DNA of 64,000 nucleotides. Origin: Chryseobacterium sp. OV279 (GTDB lineage Bacteria; Bacteroidota; Bacteroidia; Flavobacteriales; Weeksellaceae). The stretch lies in contig NZ_FQUD01000002.1 of NCBI RefSeq assembly GCF_900128945.1, positions 834,371 through 898,370 on the forward strand. Reading direction: 5' to 3'. Positions 51,345 through 60,447 of the stretch are shown here, one piece after another. How positions within the stretch are numbered: position 1 is the stretch's first letter; the number at the start of each line of letters is the position of its first letter. Both the position numbers and the translations under genes were made by a program. The notes under the pieces were generated by a model. The model was given only the letters and a program-made list of their open reading frames with translations, was not told where the DNA came from and made no database searches.

Positions 51345-54254
51345 ATGCAAGGAAAAGGACTTATTACAATTGTTGCTATTGTACTAGGGTTAATTTGCTT
51401 AAATGAGCTATTACCAACTTGGTACGCCAGCAAAATTGAAAGGCAGGCGACTGCTGTTGCAGGAGACAATCCGGAAAAGTATCAGAAAGAAATCGCAAGA
51501 CTTTCTAAAGATACTTTGAACCTGGGATTCACAAAACTTTATTACACTAAAGCCAAAGACAAGGAAATGAAACTTGGTCTTGACTTGAAAGGTGGGATCA
51601 ACGTTCTTTTGGAAATTAACCAAAGAGACCTGGTGAATGATTTAACGAATTATTCCACCAATCCTGTTCTTATCGAGGCTTTAAACAAAACCGATGAAGT
51701 TCAGAAGAATTCTACAAAATCTTATATTGATAACTTCTTTGATCAGTTTGAAGCGATCAACAGAGCAAAAGGGACGAACCTTAAGCTTGCTGATCCTGAA
51801 CTTTTCGGGAATACCAATTTATCAGAAATCAAGTACAATACTTCTGATGATCAGGTAAAAAGTATTATCAAGAGAAGAATTGATCTTTCTGTAGGTACAG
51901 CTTTCGAAGTAATCAGAACCAGAATCGACAAAATGGGTGCTGTGCAGCCAAACGTTCAGAGAGTACCTGGTACAGCTAGAATTTCTGTTGAAATGCCTGG
52001 TATGAAGGATATCGATAAAGTGAAGAAAATGCTTCAGACTTCCGCAAAACTTCAGTTCTGGGAAGTACAGCAGGTTCCTGAAATCGCTCCATATTTCCAG
52101 ACATTGACTACAATGGTGGCAATAAAAGGTGATTCTATGGGAGTTGCGAAGAACACCAACTTCATGAATCTTTTAAACCTTGACAAATTAAGATCAAACG
52201 GTGTTGCAAGCGTAAAACTTTCTGATACAGCTGCTGTAAACAAAATTTTAAGCAGCAAAGTAGGTCAGTCATTACGTCCGGCTAACATTAAATATACACA
52301 GTTCATGTGGGGTTACAAGCCTGAAGGTACAGATACTGAAAGTTTAGTATTGTATGCCATCAGAGGTAACATCAACCAGAAAGCTCCTGTAGACGGCGCT
52401 GTTGAAACTGCAAGCATCAGCTATGATGAGTTGAGCAGAGTAGTAGTAGACATGCAGATGGATTCTAAAGGTGCTAAAGAATGGAAAACATTAACTGAGA
52501 AAAACGTAGGTAAACCGGTAGCGGTTACATTGGATGGCAGAGTATATACTGCACCAAACGTTGTAAATGCTATTCCTAACGGTAGAACTCAGATCTCGGG
52601 TAACTTCTCTCAGGAAGAAGCTAAAGAACTGGTAGACGTTTTAGGAGCGGGTAAATTACCTGCAGGAGCAAAAGTAGTTCAGGCTACCGTAGTAGGACCA
52701 TCATTAGGACAGGAGTCTATTAATGCAGGGGTTATTTCATTTGCTATCGCATTTTTAATTATCATTGTGTATATCATTTTCTATTACGGTGGTGCAGGGG
52801 TGTACGCAGTAATTGCAATGATTGTCAACTTATTCTATATTTTCGGAATTATGGATTCCGGAGACTTTACCCTAACGCTTCCTGGTATCGCGGGTATTGT
52901 ACTGACGATGGCCATGGCGGTGGATACGAACGTAATTATTTACGAAAGAACAAAAGAAGAACTATTTGCAGGCAAGAGCATTTTAGAAGCTTATAAAGAT
53001 GGTTTCAAACATGCATTAAGTGCGATTGTTGATGGTCACTTAACGACATTATTGACAGCTGGTGTGCTTTTCTTATTCGGAACAGGACCTATTAAAGGAT
53101 TTGCTCTGACATTAGGAATTGGTATCTTAATGACATTCTTTACTTCTGTATTGCTTTCAAGAGTAATGATCTTCTCAAGACTGAACAAAGGAAAACATCT
53201 TTCTGTTTGGACAGCTCCTACGAAGAACCTATTCAGAAATACATGGATCGATTTCATCGGAAAGAGAAAATATGCATACATTGTTTCAGGTATCTTAACA
53301 GTAATTTGTGTAGCATCTATCGCGATCCACGGATTCAAATATGGTATCGACTTTACTGGAGGTAGAAACTATGTGGTAAGATTTGATAAAGATGTAAATG
53401 CTGAAGATATCGAACAGAATTTAGTGAAAATATTCAAAACTGAAGACGGTAAAAACTCTTCTGTGGAAGCTAAAACTTTTGGAAACGACAGACAGCTGAA
53501 AATCTCTACAGACTACCTTATTGAAGATGAATCTTTAAAAGCTGACCAAACGGTAGAACAGAAATTATATGAAGGATTAAAAGCAAACTTACCTGTTAAC
53601 ACGACATTGCACGATTTCAAATCTGCAGATAAAGAACATGCAGGAATTATTTCTTCTGAAAAAGTAGGACCTACAGTAGCAGATGATATCCAGACTCATG
53701 GTATTCTTGCGGTAGTAGCTGCTTTAGCGGGGATCTTCATCTACATCTTACTTAGATTTAGAAAATGGCAATTCTCATTGGGTGCTGTTGTGGCACTATT
53801 CCATGATGCGGTAATTATTTTAGGGGCTTATTCATTGCTTCACAAATTTATGCCGTTCAACATGGAGATCAATCAGGATTTCGTTGCAGCGATTCTTACG
53901 GTATTGGGTTACTCAATCAATGATACCGTTATTATCTTCGATAGAATTAGAGAGTATTTAAGAGAGAAGAAAGCGTTAACATTAGCTGGATTATTTGATG
54001 ACTCTATCTCAAGTACATTGGGTAGAACATTCAACACTTCATTCACAACGATTCTTGTAATCTTAGCAATCTTCATCTTCGGTGGTGATAACTTAAGAGG
54101 ATTTATGTTTGCGATGTTAATCGGTATTGGATTCGGTACCTATTCATCTATCTTTATTGCATCGGCTATCGCGTATGACTTCCTTAAGACAGGAAAAGAA
54201 GACGAGGTACACGGCAAAACGACAAGTACAAAAGAAGTACTTGCTTCAAAATAA
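51345..54254 (+). CDS. secDF: Protein translocase subunit SecDF (fused)
   Basis: 969 residues, a single chain in place of separate SecD and SecF as in many Bacteroidota and Gram-positives. It assists SecYEG export using the proton gradient. The N-terminal membrane helix is followed by the LGLDLKGGINVLLEI motif and a large P1 region (residues ~90-440). The SecD membrane part has TLPGIAGIVLTMAMAVDTNVIIYER. The SecF part has YGIDFTGGRNYVVRF and the second membrane part VLGYSINDTVIIFDRIRE. A clean terminator with a GAAA loop follows. Confidence 0.97.
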   Translation: MQGKGLITIVAIVLGLICLNELLPTWYASKIERQATAVAGDNPEKYQKEIARLSKDTLNLGFTKLYYTKAKDKEMKLGLDLKGGINVLLEINQRDLVNDLTNYSTNPVLIEALNKTDEVQKNSTKSYIDNFFDQFEAINRAKGTNLKLADPELFGNTNLSEIKYNTSDDQVKSIIKRRIDLSVGTAFEVIRTRIDKMGAVQPNVQRVPGTARISVEMPGMKDIDKVKKMLQTSAKLQFWEVQQVPEIAPYFQTLTTMVAIKGDSMGVAKNTNFMNLLNLDKLRSNGVASVKLSDTAAVNKILSSKVGQSLRPANIKYTQFMWGYKPEGTDTESLVLYAIRGNINQKAPVDGAVETASISYDELSRVVVDMQMDSKGAKEWKTLTEKNVGKPVAVTLDGRVYTAPNVVNAIPNGRTQISGNFSQEEAKELVDVLGAGKLPAGAKVVQATVVGPSLGQESINAGVISFAIAFLIIIVYIIFYYGGAGVYAVIAMIVNLFYIFGIMDSGDFTLTLPGIAGIVLTMAMAVDTNVIIYERTKEELFAGKSILEAYKDGFKHALSAIVDGHLTTLLTAGVLFLFGTGPIKGFALTLGIGILMTFFTSVLLSRVMIFSRLNKGKHLSVWTAPTKNLFRNTWIDFIGKRKYAYIVSGILTVICVASIAIHGFKYGIDFTGGRNYVVRFDKDVNAEDIEQNLVKIFKTEDGKNSSVEAKTFGNDRQLKISTDYLIEDESLKADQTVEQKLYEGLKANLPVNTTLHDFKSADKEHAGIISSEKVGPTVADDIQTHGILAVVAALAGIFIYILLRFRKWQFSLGAVVALFHDAVIILGAYSLLHKFMPFNMEINQDFVAAILTVLGYSINDTVIIFDRIREYLREKKALTLAGLFDDSISSTLGRTFNTSFTTILVILAIFIFGGDNLRGFMFAMLIGIGFGTYSSIFIASAIAYDFLKTGKEDEVHGKTTSTKEVLASK

Positions 54255-54275
54255 GACCAACTACAATAAATAAGT

Positions 54276-54308
54276 AAAGACCGTTTCGAAAGAAGCGGTC
54301 TTTTTTTG
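54276..54308 (+). terminator. Terminator after secDF with GAAA tetraloop
   Basis: AAAGACCGTTTC pairs with GAAGCGGTCTTT around the loop GAAA, with one G-T pair, and runs into seven T. Confidence 0.9.
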
Positions 54309-54399
54309 TGAGGTTTGAGGGCTTCTGGGTCACGAGATTTGTGTTTAAAAAAATTAATATGTAAAGTTCAAAGTTTGAATTTATATTTACCAGTCCAAA

Positions 54400-54469
54400 T
54401 CTGAAATCTGATGTCTATCGTCTGGTGTCTGATGTCTAGTATCTTGACTCTTGATTCCCAACTAAACCC
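54400..54469. repeat. Ten-unit TCT heptad array
   Basis: Ten consecutive 7-base units occupy 54400-54469 exactly, starting TCTGAAA, TCTGATG and ending TAAACCC. It lies between the secDF terminator and the MFS promoter. It is the longest uninterrupted heptad array in the window. Confidence 0.88.
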
Positions 54470-54502
54470 CACAATTTAGAATCATTATATTTCAGATTTG
54501 AT

Positions 54503-54510
54503 TAATTTTG
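54503..54510 (+). promoter_or_regulatory. Promoter -7 box, near-leaderless, for the MFS gene
   Basis: TAATTTTG ends seven bases before the ATG at 54518, so the leader would be at most a few bases. Confidence 0.55.
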
Positions 54511-54517
54511 CACCACT

Positions 54518-55753
54518 ATGGAAAACTCAAGGAAAAAAGCAGCCATCGGCTTTATATTTATTACTCTGCTCATCGACATTACAGGATGGGGAATCATTAT
54601 TCCTGTAGTTCCCAAATTAATTGAGGAACTGATTCATGCCGATATCAGTGAAGCTGCGAAATATGGTGGCTGGCTTGGTTTTGCCTACGCATTTACTCAG
54701 TTTATCTTTTCTCCGGTCGTAGGAAACCTAAGTGACAAATACGGAAGGAGACCTATTATTCTGATCTCGCTTTTCGGTTTTGCAGTAGATTATATTTTCC
54801 TTGCGCTTGCACCAACCATTTGGTGGCTCTTTCTCGGAAGAGTCATCGCTGGCCTAACAGGAGCCAGTGTAACAACGGCAAGTGCTTATATTGCAGATAT
54901 TTCTACTGATGAAGACAGAGCTAAAAACTTCGGTCTTATCGGAGCTGCTTTTGGTCTAGGATTTATTATAGGACCTGTATTAGGTGGACTTCTTGGACAT
55001 TATGGGGCTAGAGTGCCTTTCTATGCGGCGGCAGGATTATGTTTTTTAAATTTCCTTTACGGGTACTTTGTTCTTCCTGAGAGTTTAGATAAAGATAAAA
55101 GGAGAGAATTCGACTGGAAACGTGCCAATCCTATCGGTTCATTTAAATTTTTAGGTAAACACCCGGAAATTTCAGGATTGATCTTTGCCCTTATTTTAAT
55201 TTATATTGCAGGCCATGCCGTACAGAGCAACTGGAGCTTTTTTACCATGTATAAATTCAATTGGACAGAAAAGATGGTTGGTTTATCATTGGGAGTTGTA
55301 GGCGCTTTAGTAGGTCTGGTACAGGGTGTTCTGATCCGTTGGACAACTCCGAGGCTAGGTGAACAGAAAAGTATTTATTACGGATTGGCGCTGTATGCAT
55401 TGGGAATGCTTCTGTTTGCTTTTGCAACAGAGGGCTGGATGATGTTTGCCTTCCTGGTTCCTTACTGTTTGGGAGGAATCTGTGGACCTGCGCTTCAGTC
55501 GGTGATCACGAAAAGTGTTCCATCTAATGAACAGGGTGAACTTCAGGGTGCACTGACCAGTTTAATGAGTGCCACTTCCATCGTAGGACCGCCATTGATG
55601 ACCAATCTGTTTTACTTCTTTACCCATGATGAAGCGCCTTTTGAGTTTTCAGGAGCACCGTTCTTCCTGGCGTTTATTTTAATGGCCATAAGTGTGGTAA
55701 TGACCTATTATGCGTTTCAGAAAAAAAATAAAAGACTGATCAAAAAACTCTAA
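54518..55753 (+). CDS. MFS transporter, TetA-like drug:H+ antiporter type
   Basis: 411 residues with 12 predicted membrane segments. The motif-A loop GNLSDKYGRRPIIL lies between helices 2 and 3 and the LGRVIAGLTGASVTTASAYIADIS block is typical of the DHA1/TetA group. It probably exports a small hydrophobic compound. An AraC regulator follows 23 bases downstream, then a barrel-like protein and DoxX, all on one strand. Drug resistance is not implied by sequence alone. Confidence 0.92.
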   Translation: MENSRKKAAIGFIFITLLIDITGWGIIIPVVPKLIEELIHADISEAAKYGGWLGFAYAFTQFIFSPVVGNLSDKYGRRPIILISLFGFAVDYIFLALAPTIWWLFLGRVIAGLTGASVTTASAYIADISTDEDRAKNFGLIGAAFGLGFIIGPVLGGLLGHYGARVPFYAAAGLCFLNFLYGYFVLPESLDKDKRREFDWKRANPIGSFKFLGKHPEISGLIFALILIYIAGHAVQSNWSFFTMYKFNWTEKMVGLSLGVVGALVGLVQGVLIRWTTPRLGEQKSIYYGLALYALGMLLFAFATEGWMMFAFLVPYCLGGICGPALQSVITKSVPSNEQGELQGALTSLMSATSIVGPPLMTNLFYFFTHDEAPFEFSGAPFFLAFILMAISVVMTYYAFQKKNKRLIKKL

Positions 55754-55776
55754 TTATTTTAAATTAAACAGATCGT

Positions 55777-56676
55777 ATGAGCCGTATTCCCCAATATAAA
55801 CCTGATGATTTCAAACCCATCCTGGATATAGATTGGGAGGAAAAGAGTACGGCAAAAAAAGAACTGAATGAGTTTTTTATAGAACCTCTACAGATACTTA
55901 AGGATGCCAAAACTCCTTCCCAGCCGCACCGGAAAACGGTCAATGATTTTATATTCATCAGGAAGGGGAGTGTAGAAAAAATGGTATGTTCAAGCCTGTT
56001 TGATGTGAAGGAAGGAATGATCATGCTCCTTCCTCCGCATAAGATCCGGACATTTATCCATAACACACCCGATTTGGAAGGATTTTACTGTCACTTTTCC
56101 AATGACTTCATCGCAGACGGCCCGGGTTTGAAGTATTTACATGACATATTGAACCACGCTGATATTATCTATGATCCAACTCTGTTTCTTGATCAGGAAC
56201 ATCGTGAGCGGATTTTTGTGATTCTTCAGCAGATGGAATCTTTGTATCAGCAGAACCGGAATCTGGATCTTATCCGTTTGTATCTTTTTACTCTGTTGGG
56301 AGAAATCCGGCATTTTATAGAAAAACTTCCACGCCATGATCTTTCAGTGAATGAAACGTTGGTTTTTCGTTTCCGGAAGCTGATCACTAGTCAGATTCAG
56401 AATTTACATTCGGTGAAAGAATATGCGGACCTTCTCAGTGTTTCTCCTAATCATCTCAATAAAACGATAAAAAATACAACAGGCAAAACGGCTTCAGAAA
56501 TTATCAATGAGTCTTTATTAATGGAAGCAAAAGCCCTGTTATCGCTGCCCCATCTTTCTGTCTCAGAAATTGCCTTTGCTTTAGGCGTTGACGATGTTTC
56601 CTACTTTTCACGATTTTTCAAAAAACACAGCGGGATGAGCCCTTCCGATTACCGAAAAGGGATTGATTTGTCCTGA
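55777..56676 (+). CDS. AraC-family transcriptional regulator
   Basis: 299 residues. The N-terminal cupin-like region (VEKMVCSSLFDVKEGMIMLLPPHKIRT) precedes the helix-turn-helix pair at the C-terminus (SVKEYADLLSVSPNHLNKTIKNTTGKTASEII and SVSEIAFALGVDDVSYFSRFFKKHSGMSPSDYRK). It sits 23 bp behind the MFS gene, with which it may be cotranscribed, and in front of two further plus-strand genes. Confidence 0.94.
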   Translation: MSRIPQYKPDDFKPILDIDWEEKSTAKKELNEFFIEPLQILKDAKTPSQPHRKTVNDFIFIRKGSVEKMVCSSLFDVKEGMIMLLPPHKIRTFIHNTPDLEGFYCHFSNDFIADGPGLKYLHDILNHADIIYDPTLFLDQEHRERIFVILQQMESLYQQNRNLDLIRLYLFTLLGEIRHFIEKLPRHDLSVNETLVFRFRKLITSQIQNLHSVKEYADLLSVSPNHLNKTIKNTTGKTASEIINESLLMEAKALLSLPHLSVSEIAFALGVDDVSYFSRFFKKHSGMSPSDYRKGIDLS

Positions 56677-56751
56677 TAATCGATTTATATGTTCTAACCA
56701 TCTTCTCCTGTAATCCGGAATTTTGCGGATATAATTGATCACGGTTAAAAC

Positions 56752-57408
56752 ATGAAAAAAATAATTCTTTTCGCAGCAGGACTGTTTCCGCTGCTGTTTA
56801 ATTCCCAGACCCATATCCCGGCTTCCAATCCGCCGGTATCATTTGAAGCCTTAGCCGGGAATAAAGGATTTGCTTCACAGATGACGGTAAATAAAGCATT
56901 TGAAGGAAGCAAAAGACTCGGTTTCTTCAGTGTGGCCAATATCTCTTCGAAATGGGATGAGAACAATTCCAAAGATGCCATGATCCAGGCCAATCTGACC
57001 TTTGAGGTTCTCAAAAATCTTCGTTTGGTGGGAGGTTCTCACTACACGCCTAATACAGGCCTCCGACCGACTGCCGGCTTTATGTATGCTAAAAATTTTA
57101 ATGATTTCTTACTGATTGTCAATCCAAGGTTTATAGGGTTTTCCAAAAGCAGCATTGCCGAAGGTTTTGTCATGATAGAGTACAAGCCTAAAATCAGTGA
57201 AAACTGGAAAGGATATTCCCGCATCCAGGGGCTGTATTCCGAAACGATAAAAGACGGTGAACATGCCCGGAGTTATCTGATGCTTAGAGCGGGAGTGAGT
57301 TATAAAACCATCAGTTTTGGTGCAGGAGTCAACTTCGACAGCTACGGACCTTTTAAAGAAAGTAAGCATAATTACGGGGTATTTGCGGCAGCAAGATTAT
57401 TTAACTAG
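56752..57408 (+). CDS. Probable outer-membrane beta-barrel-like protein
   Basis: 218 residues with a signal peptide (MKKIILFAAGLFPLLFNSQ). The mature part alternates polar and hydrophobic residues in strand-like stretches and ends in an aromatic-containing AARLFN, as do small outer-membrane barrels. It sits between an AraC regulator and a DoxX gene on the same strand (35 bp gap to doxX). No family is recognised. Confidence 0.7.
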   Translation: MKKIILFAAGLFPLLFNSQTHIPASNPPVSFEALAGNKGFASQMTVNKAFEGSKRLGFFSVANISSKWDENNSKDAMIQANLTFEVLKNLRLVGGSHYTPNTGLRPTAGFMYAKNFNDFLLIVNPRFIGFSKSSIAEGFVMIEYKPKISENWKGYSRIQGLYSETIKDGEHARSYLMLRAGVSYKTISFGAGVNFDSYGPFKESKHNYGVFAAARLFN

Positions 57409-57443
57409 ACCCCAATTTTATACAATCATTTAATTTTTTTACT

Positions 57444-57896
57444 ATGAAAGATTTATTTTTTAAAACGAATGATACATGGACAGGGACTGTTCTCAGATGG
57501 ACATTAAGCATCATCTTTATCCCACACGGACTTCAGAAAATGTTCGGACTTTTCGGTGGAATGGGATTCAGCAAAACACTGGAGATTTTTACACACGATC
57601 TGCATCTCCCGTTTGCAGCGGCTTTGACGGTAATTATGGTAGAATTTTTAGGCTCATTCCTTTTGTTAGTGGGTTGGGCAGCCAGATTTTGGGCGCTATT
57701 ATTTATTGGACTCATGATTGGCATTATGATAACCGCTCATATTCAGAACGGGTTTTTTATGAACTGGTTCGGAACTCAGAAAGGAGAGGGTTGTCAGTTT
57801 GATATTCTGGTAATCGGAATGGCCGTTGCTCTTTTATTTGAAGGCGCAGGAAGAATATCAGTAGATGGATGGTTATTTAACCGGAAAAATGGATAA
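57444..57896 (+). CDS. DoxX family membrane protein
   Basis: 150 residues with four membrane segments. The typical DoxX start RWTLSIIFIPHGLQKMFGLFGGMGF and the helix VEFLGSFLLLVGWAARFWALLF are present. DoxX-type proteins are linked to thiol or quinone metabolism in some bacteria. Cotranscription with the barrel-like protein is likely. Confidence 0.92.
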   Translation: MKDLFFKTNDTWTGTVLRWTLSIIFIPHGLQKMFGLFGGMGFSKTLEIFTHDLHLPFAAALTVIMVEFLGSFLLLVGWAARFWALLFIGLMIGIMITAHIQNGFFMNWFGTQKGEGCQFDILVIGMAVALLFEGAGRISVDGWLFNRKNG

Positions 57897-57924
57897 TAAT
57901 CAAAGGCTATAAGCTAATAAAACA

Positions 57925-57951
57925 GGGAAGCCATTACAGCTTCCCCGTCTT
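57925..57951. terminator. Terminator between doxX and convergent lipoprotein
   Basis: GGGAAGC (57925-57931) pairs with GCTTCCC (57939-57945). T-rich flanks occur on the minus strand and a weaker one on the plus strand. Confidence 0.7.
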
Positions 57952-57984
57952 CTATTGAAAAATATAATAATGTGTTCAGAGTTT

Positions 57985-58929
57985 TTACGGATAAAGTGAT
58001 TTTGTTCCGTTGCTTACTACATTGCTTCCCAATCCGGAAAACGATACAGAGAAATTATTGGAATTAAAGCTTAAAGAACCTGTAGGGGTACATAATCCAA
58101 GCGCATATCTACATTGTCCGTAGGCGCCGGTTCTCTTCGTAACTTTACTTTCACTTTTTGCTTTTCCTAAGCTGATATTCCCCCAGTCGCTCACGTCTAC
58201 ATTAGAAACCGTAGAACCGGAATAATAGATCGTGATCTGATACCCGACTTCTCCTCTTTTAGAACCCCAAAGCCATTTTGCAGTCCACCATTCTTTGAAC
58301 CATTTTGAAGCCACCTTCGCCTGAGCATCGGTAGGAGAAACTTCAGTAGTTCCTCTGGCATCCATCATCACAAGTCCGGCAAATACATTATCCCAGATAA
58401 TGCCCGACTCATTATAGAAACAAAGAGAAGTGAATTGCTCTCCTTTATGAGTCCATGAAATTTCAAGAACGTCAGTTCCTGTTTTAATTTGCTCTGAAGC
58501 CGCTTCTTTAAGACCTTTTTGAGCCTCAACGAGTTGATCTCCGGAGAATAATGCTCCTATTTTTCCCACTTTTACAGTTTCCGGAGCCAGAATATTTCCT
58601 TCTGCTGTAAACTGATCTCTGTCAGAAATTAATTCCTGAGAGATGTCTATTCCTTTTTGAGTTGACAGTTTTCCTAGAACTGTGATTCCTGTGATTTGCA
58701 GGTCATTGTTCAGATACTGTTCAAGATTTTTCTTGGAATCGTTAATTTGTGTCTGAACATTCTCCGGAACAACCTTCAATCCGGGTGTAATTTCCTTTTT
58801 CAGATCAGCAGATGATACCTTAGAGGCAACAGGTTCCTGCATGATTTCACTGTTTTCATTCTGACAGGCAGTAAGCGTAAGTACCGATATCACGGCAAAA
58901 AGCTTGAAAGTAGTAACAAGTTTTTTCAT
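57985..58929 (-). CDS. Lipoprotein of unknown function
   Basis: 314 residues. A lipoprotein signal peptide ends at LTLTAC (Cys22). A charged, probably helical region spans about 25-175, then a beta-rich, Ser/Gly/Asn/Trp-rich C-terminal half (KWFKEWWTAKWLW, YGQCRYALGLC). No family is recognised. It is followed by a terminator and preceded by 600 bp of repeats. Confidence 0.7.
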   Translation of the reverse strand: MKKLVTTFKLFAVISVLTLTACQNENSEIMQEPVASKVSSADLKKEITPGLKVVPENVQTQINDSKKNLEQYLNNDLQITGITVLGKLSTQKGIDISQELISDRDQFTAEGNILAPETVKVGKIGALFSGDQLVEAQKGLKEAASEQIKTGTDVLEISWTHKGEQFTSLCFYNESGIIWDNVFAGLVMMDARGTTEVSPTDAQAKVASKWFKEWWTAKWLWGSKRGEVGYQITIYYSGSTVSNVDVSDWGNISLGKAKSESKVTKRTGAYGQCRYALGLCTPTGSLSFNSNNFSVSFSGLGSNVVSNGTKSLYP

Positions 58930-59541
58930 AGTAAATATTTAATGATTTTGTGTGTAATAAATATAAAGAAATATATCATAACTCCCATTTATTTGAATTA
59001 AATATTTGTTAACTGAAAGTTGTGGAGAGGTTAAGGGGAGAGGACAAGATGCTAGATGTCAGATTTCAGACACGAGACATGAGACTTTAAGACTGATGTC
59101 AATGGTGAATTTTGCTTCGCAAGTGAATGGTGAATTTTAAAAACCAAGATGCTAGATGTCAGATACGAGACATGAGATTTTGGTGCAGAGGTCAATGGTA
59201 AATTTTGCTTCGCAAGTGAATGGTGAATTTTTATAGTAGACGTGAGATTTCAGATATATGAACGGTGGCTTCGGGTACCTTAGCCACCAGATATTACGCT
59301 CCTGATTGAATATTCTAATGAATAAGTGATATTTCAAATGGTGGCTGAGGCACTCGAAGCCACCATCACCTATAAACCCAATTTACACTAAGACTCTCAA
59401 ACCCTCAAACTCATAAACGTTCCAACTCAAAACCCTTGAACAGGTAACCCGAAACCCACACCTCGCCCCCAAAATCTTAAAATTTGTTTAAAATTTTAGT
59501 TTACTGTAAATAAATAGTATAAACTTTCGTAATTTTACCCC
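58930..59541. repeat. Repeat-dense gap of about 600 bp
   Basis: No gene is seen. It holds, in order: AGAYnnn heptads (59047-59088, six units), a GCTTCGCAAG module (59097-59138), heptads (59147-59181, five units), another GCTTCGCAAG module (59191-59230), three heptads (59238-59258), palindrome element copy 3 (59262-59366), and a CTCAAAC-rich stretch. The variant TAATTTTAC near 59531-59539 may be the tatA promoter. Confidence 0.85.
59262..59366 (+). repeat. 105-bp paired-palindrome element, copy 3
   Basis: The arms at 59264-59288 and 59340-59364 match copy 1 with a few substitutions. The middle matches copy 1 closely in the same orientation, and the CTCAAAC module downstream is shared with copy 1. 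Confidence 0.85.
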
Positions 59542-59877
59542 ATGGAATTAAGCATTGGAGAAATGGCATTGATCGCAGTGGCGATTGTTGTATTATTCGG
59601 TCCGGATAAACTTCCTCAGATAGCACGTGACTTAGGGGCGGGCGTTAGAAAGATGCGCGGTGCAGTGGAAGACATTAAAACTGAGATCATGAAAGAAACT
59701 GATAACCCGGTTTCCGAGATCAAGCGTGAAATTGAGAAGGTAAAAGATGCGGCAAAAGACTTCAATCCCATGAAGGATATTGAAAAAGATATCGTCACAG
59801 AACCTTCGACTACTAATGAACCTCCAAAAATAAAGCCTGCCGACGACGAAACCTACGAAGGGCCTGTAAGCAGATAA
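59542..59877 (+). CDS. tatA: Twin-arginine translocase subunit TatA/TatE family
   Basis: 111 residues. The N-terminal membrane helix (MELSIGEMALIAVAIVVLFGPDKLP) is followed by the amphipathic helix (IARDLGAGVRKMRGAVEDIK) and a charged tail rich in Glu and Lys. It forms the pore-associated part of the Tat export system for folded proteins. TatC is not in the window. PAP2 starts three bases after the stop. Confidence 0.93.
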   Translation: MELSIGEMALIAVAIVVLFGPDKLPQIARDLGAGVRKMRGAVEDIKTEIMKETDNPVSEIKREIEKVKDAAKDFNPMKDIEKDIVTEPSTTNEPPKIKPADDETYEGPVSR

Positions 59878-59880
59878 TTC

Positions 59881-60447
59881 ATGGAGGAAATCATTCAGGA
59901 GGACAAAAAGGTTTTTCTATACCTTAATAATTTGGGCGATACTTCCTTCGACCAGCTGTGGATGCTGATTTCCAGCACATGGATCTGGGTACCGCTTTAT
60001 ATTATATTTCTTTACTTTTTATACAAAAACTATAAACTAAAATCTTTAGTTTTCATCCTTATATTCATTGCACTTGGAGCTACGGTTTCAGATCAGCTGG
60101 CCAGTGTTTTCAAATATGGAGTGGCCAGGCTGCGGCCCTGCCATGATCCGAGTCTGGAACATTATATGAGGATTGTGAAGTGCGGCGGACAGTACGGGTT
60201 TTATTCTGCCCATGCGTCCAATACCTTCTTTCTGGCAGCTTATTTAAGTATTTTATTGAAAAAGAAGCTCAATTGGTTTCCATATGCTATATTTGTATGG
60301 GCTGTAGTAGTTTCTTATAGCCGAATATATTTAGGAGTTCATTTCCCGATAGATATTTTGGTGGGGGCGTTTGTTGGATCTTTATTGGGAGTGATATTTG
60401 GAGTACTCGCCAAAAAAGTCATCAACAAACAAACTATAACTTCATGA
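59881..60447 (+). CDS. PAP2-family membrane phosphatase
   Basis: 188 residues with about six membrane segments. The phosphatase motif is complete: KYGVARLRP (motif 1), YSAHASNTFF (motif 2 with catalytic His) and SYSRIYLGVHFPIDILVG (motif 3). It may dephosphorylate undecaprenyl pyrophosphate or a phospholipid. It is within the tatA-trmL operon, with the TPR gene overlapping by four bases. Confidence 0.94.
   Translation: MEEIIQEDKKVFLYLNNLGDTSFDQLWMLISSTWIWVPLYIIFLYFLYKNYKLKSLVFILIFIALGATVSDQLASVFKYGVARLRPCHDPSLEHYMRIVKCGGQYGFYSAHASNTFFLAAYLSILLKKKLNWFPYAIFVWAVVVSYSRIYLGVHFPIDILVGAFVGSLLGVIFGVLAKKVINKQTITS

Noticed and set aside
3446..59258. CRISPR arrays suggested by the short repeats
   Set aside because: The heptads lack conserved repeat units separated by unique spacers of fixed length, and no cas genes are present.
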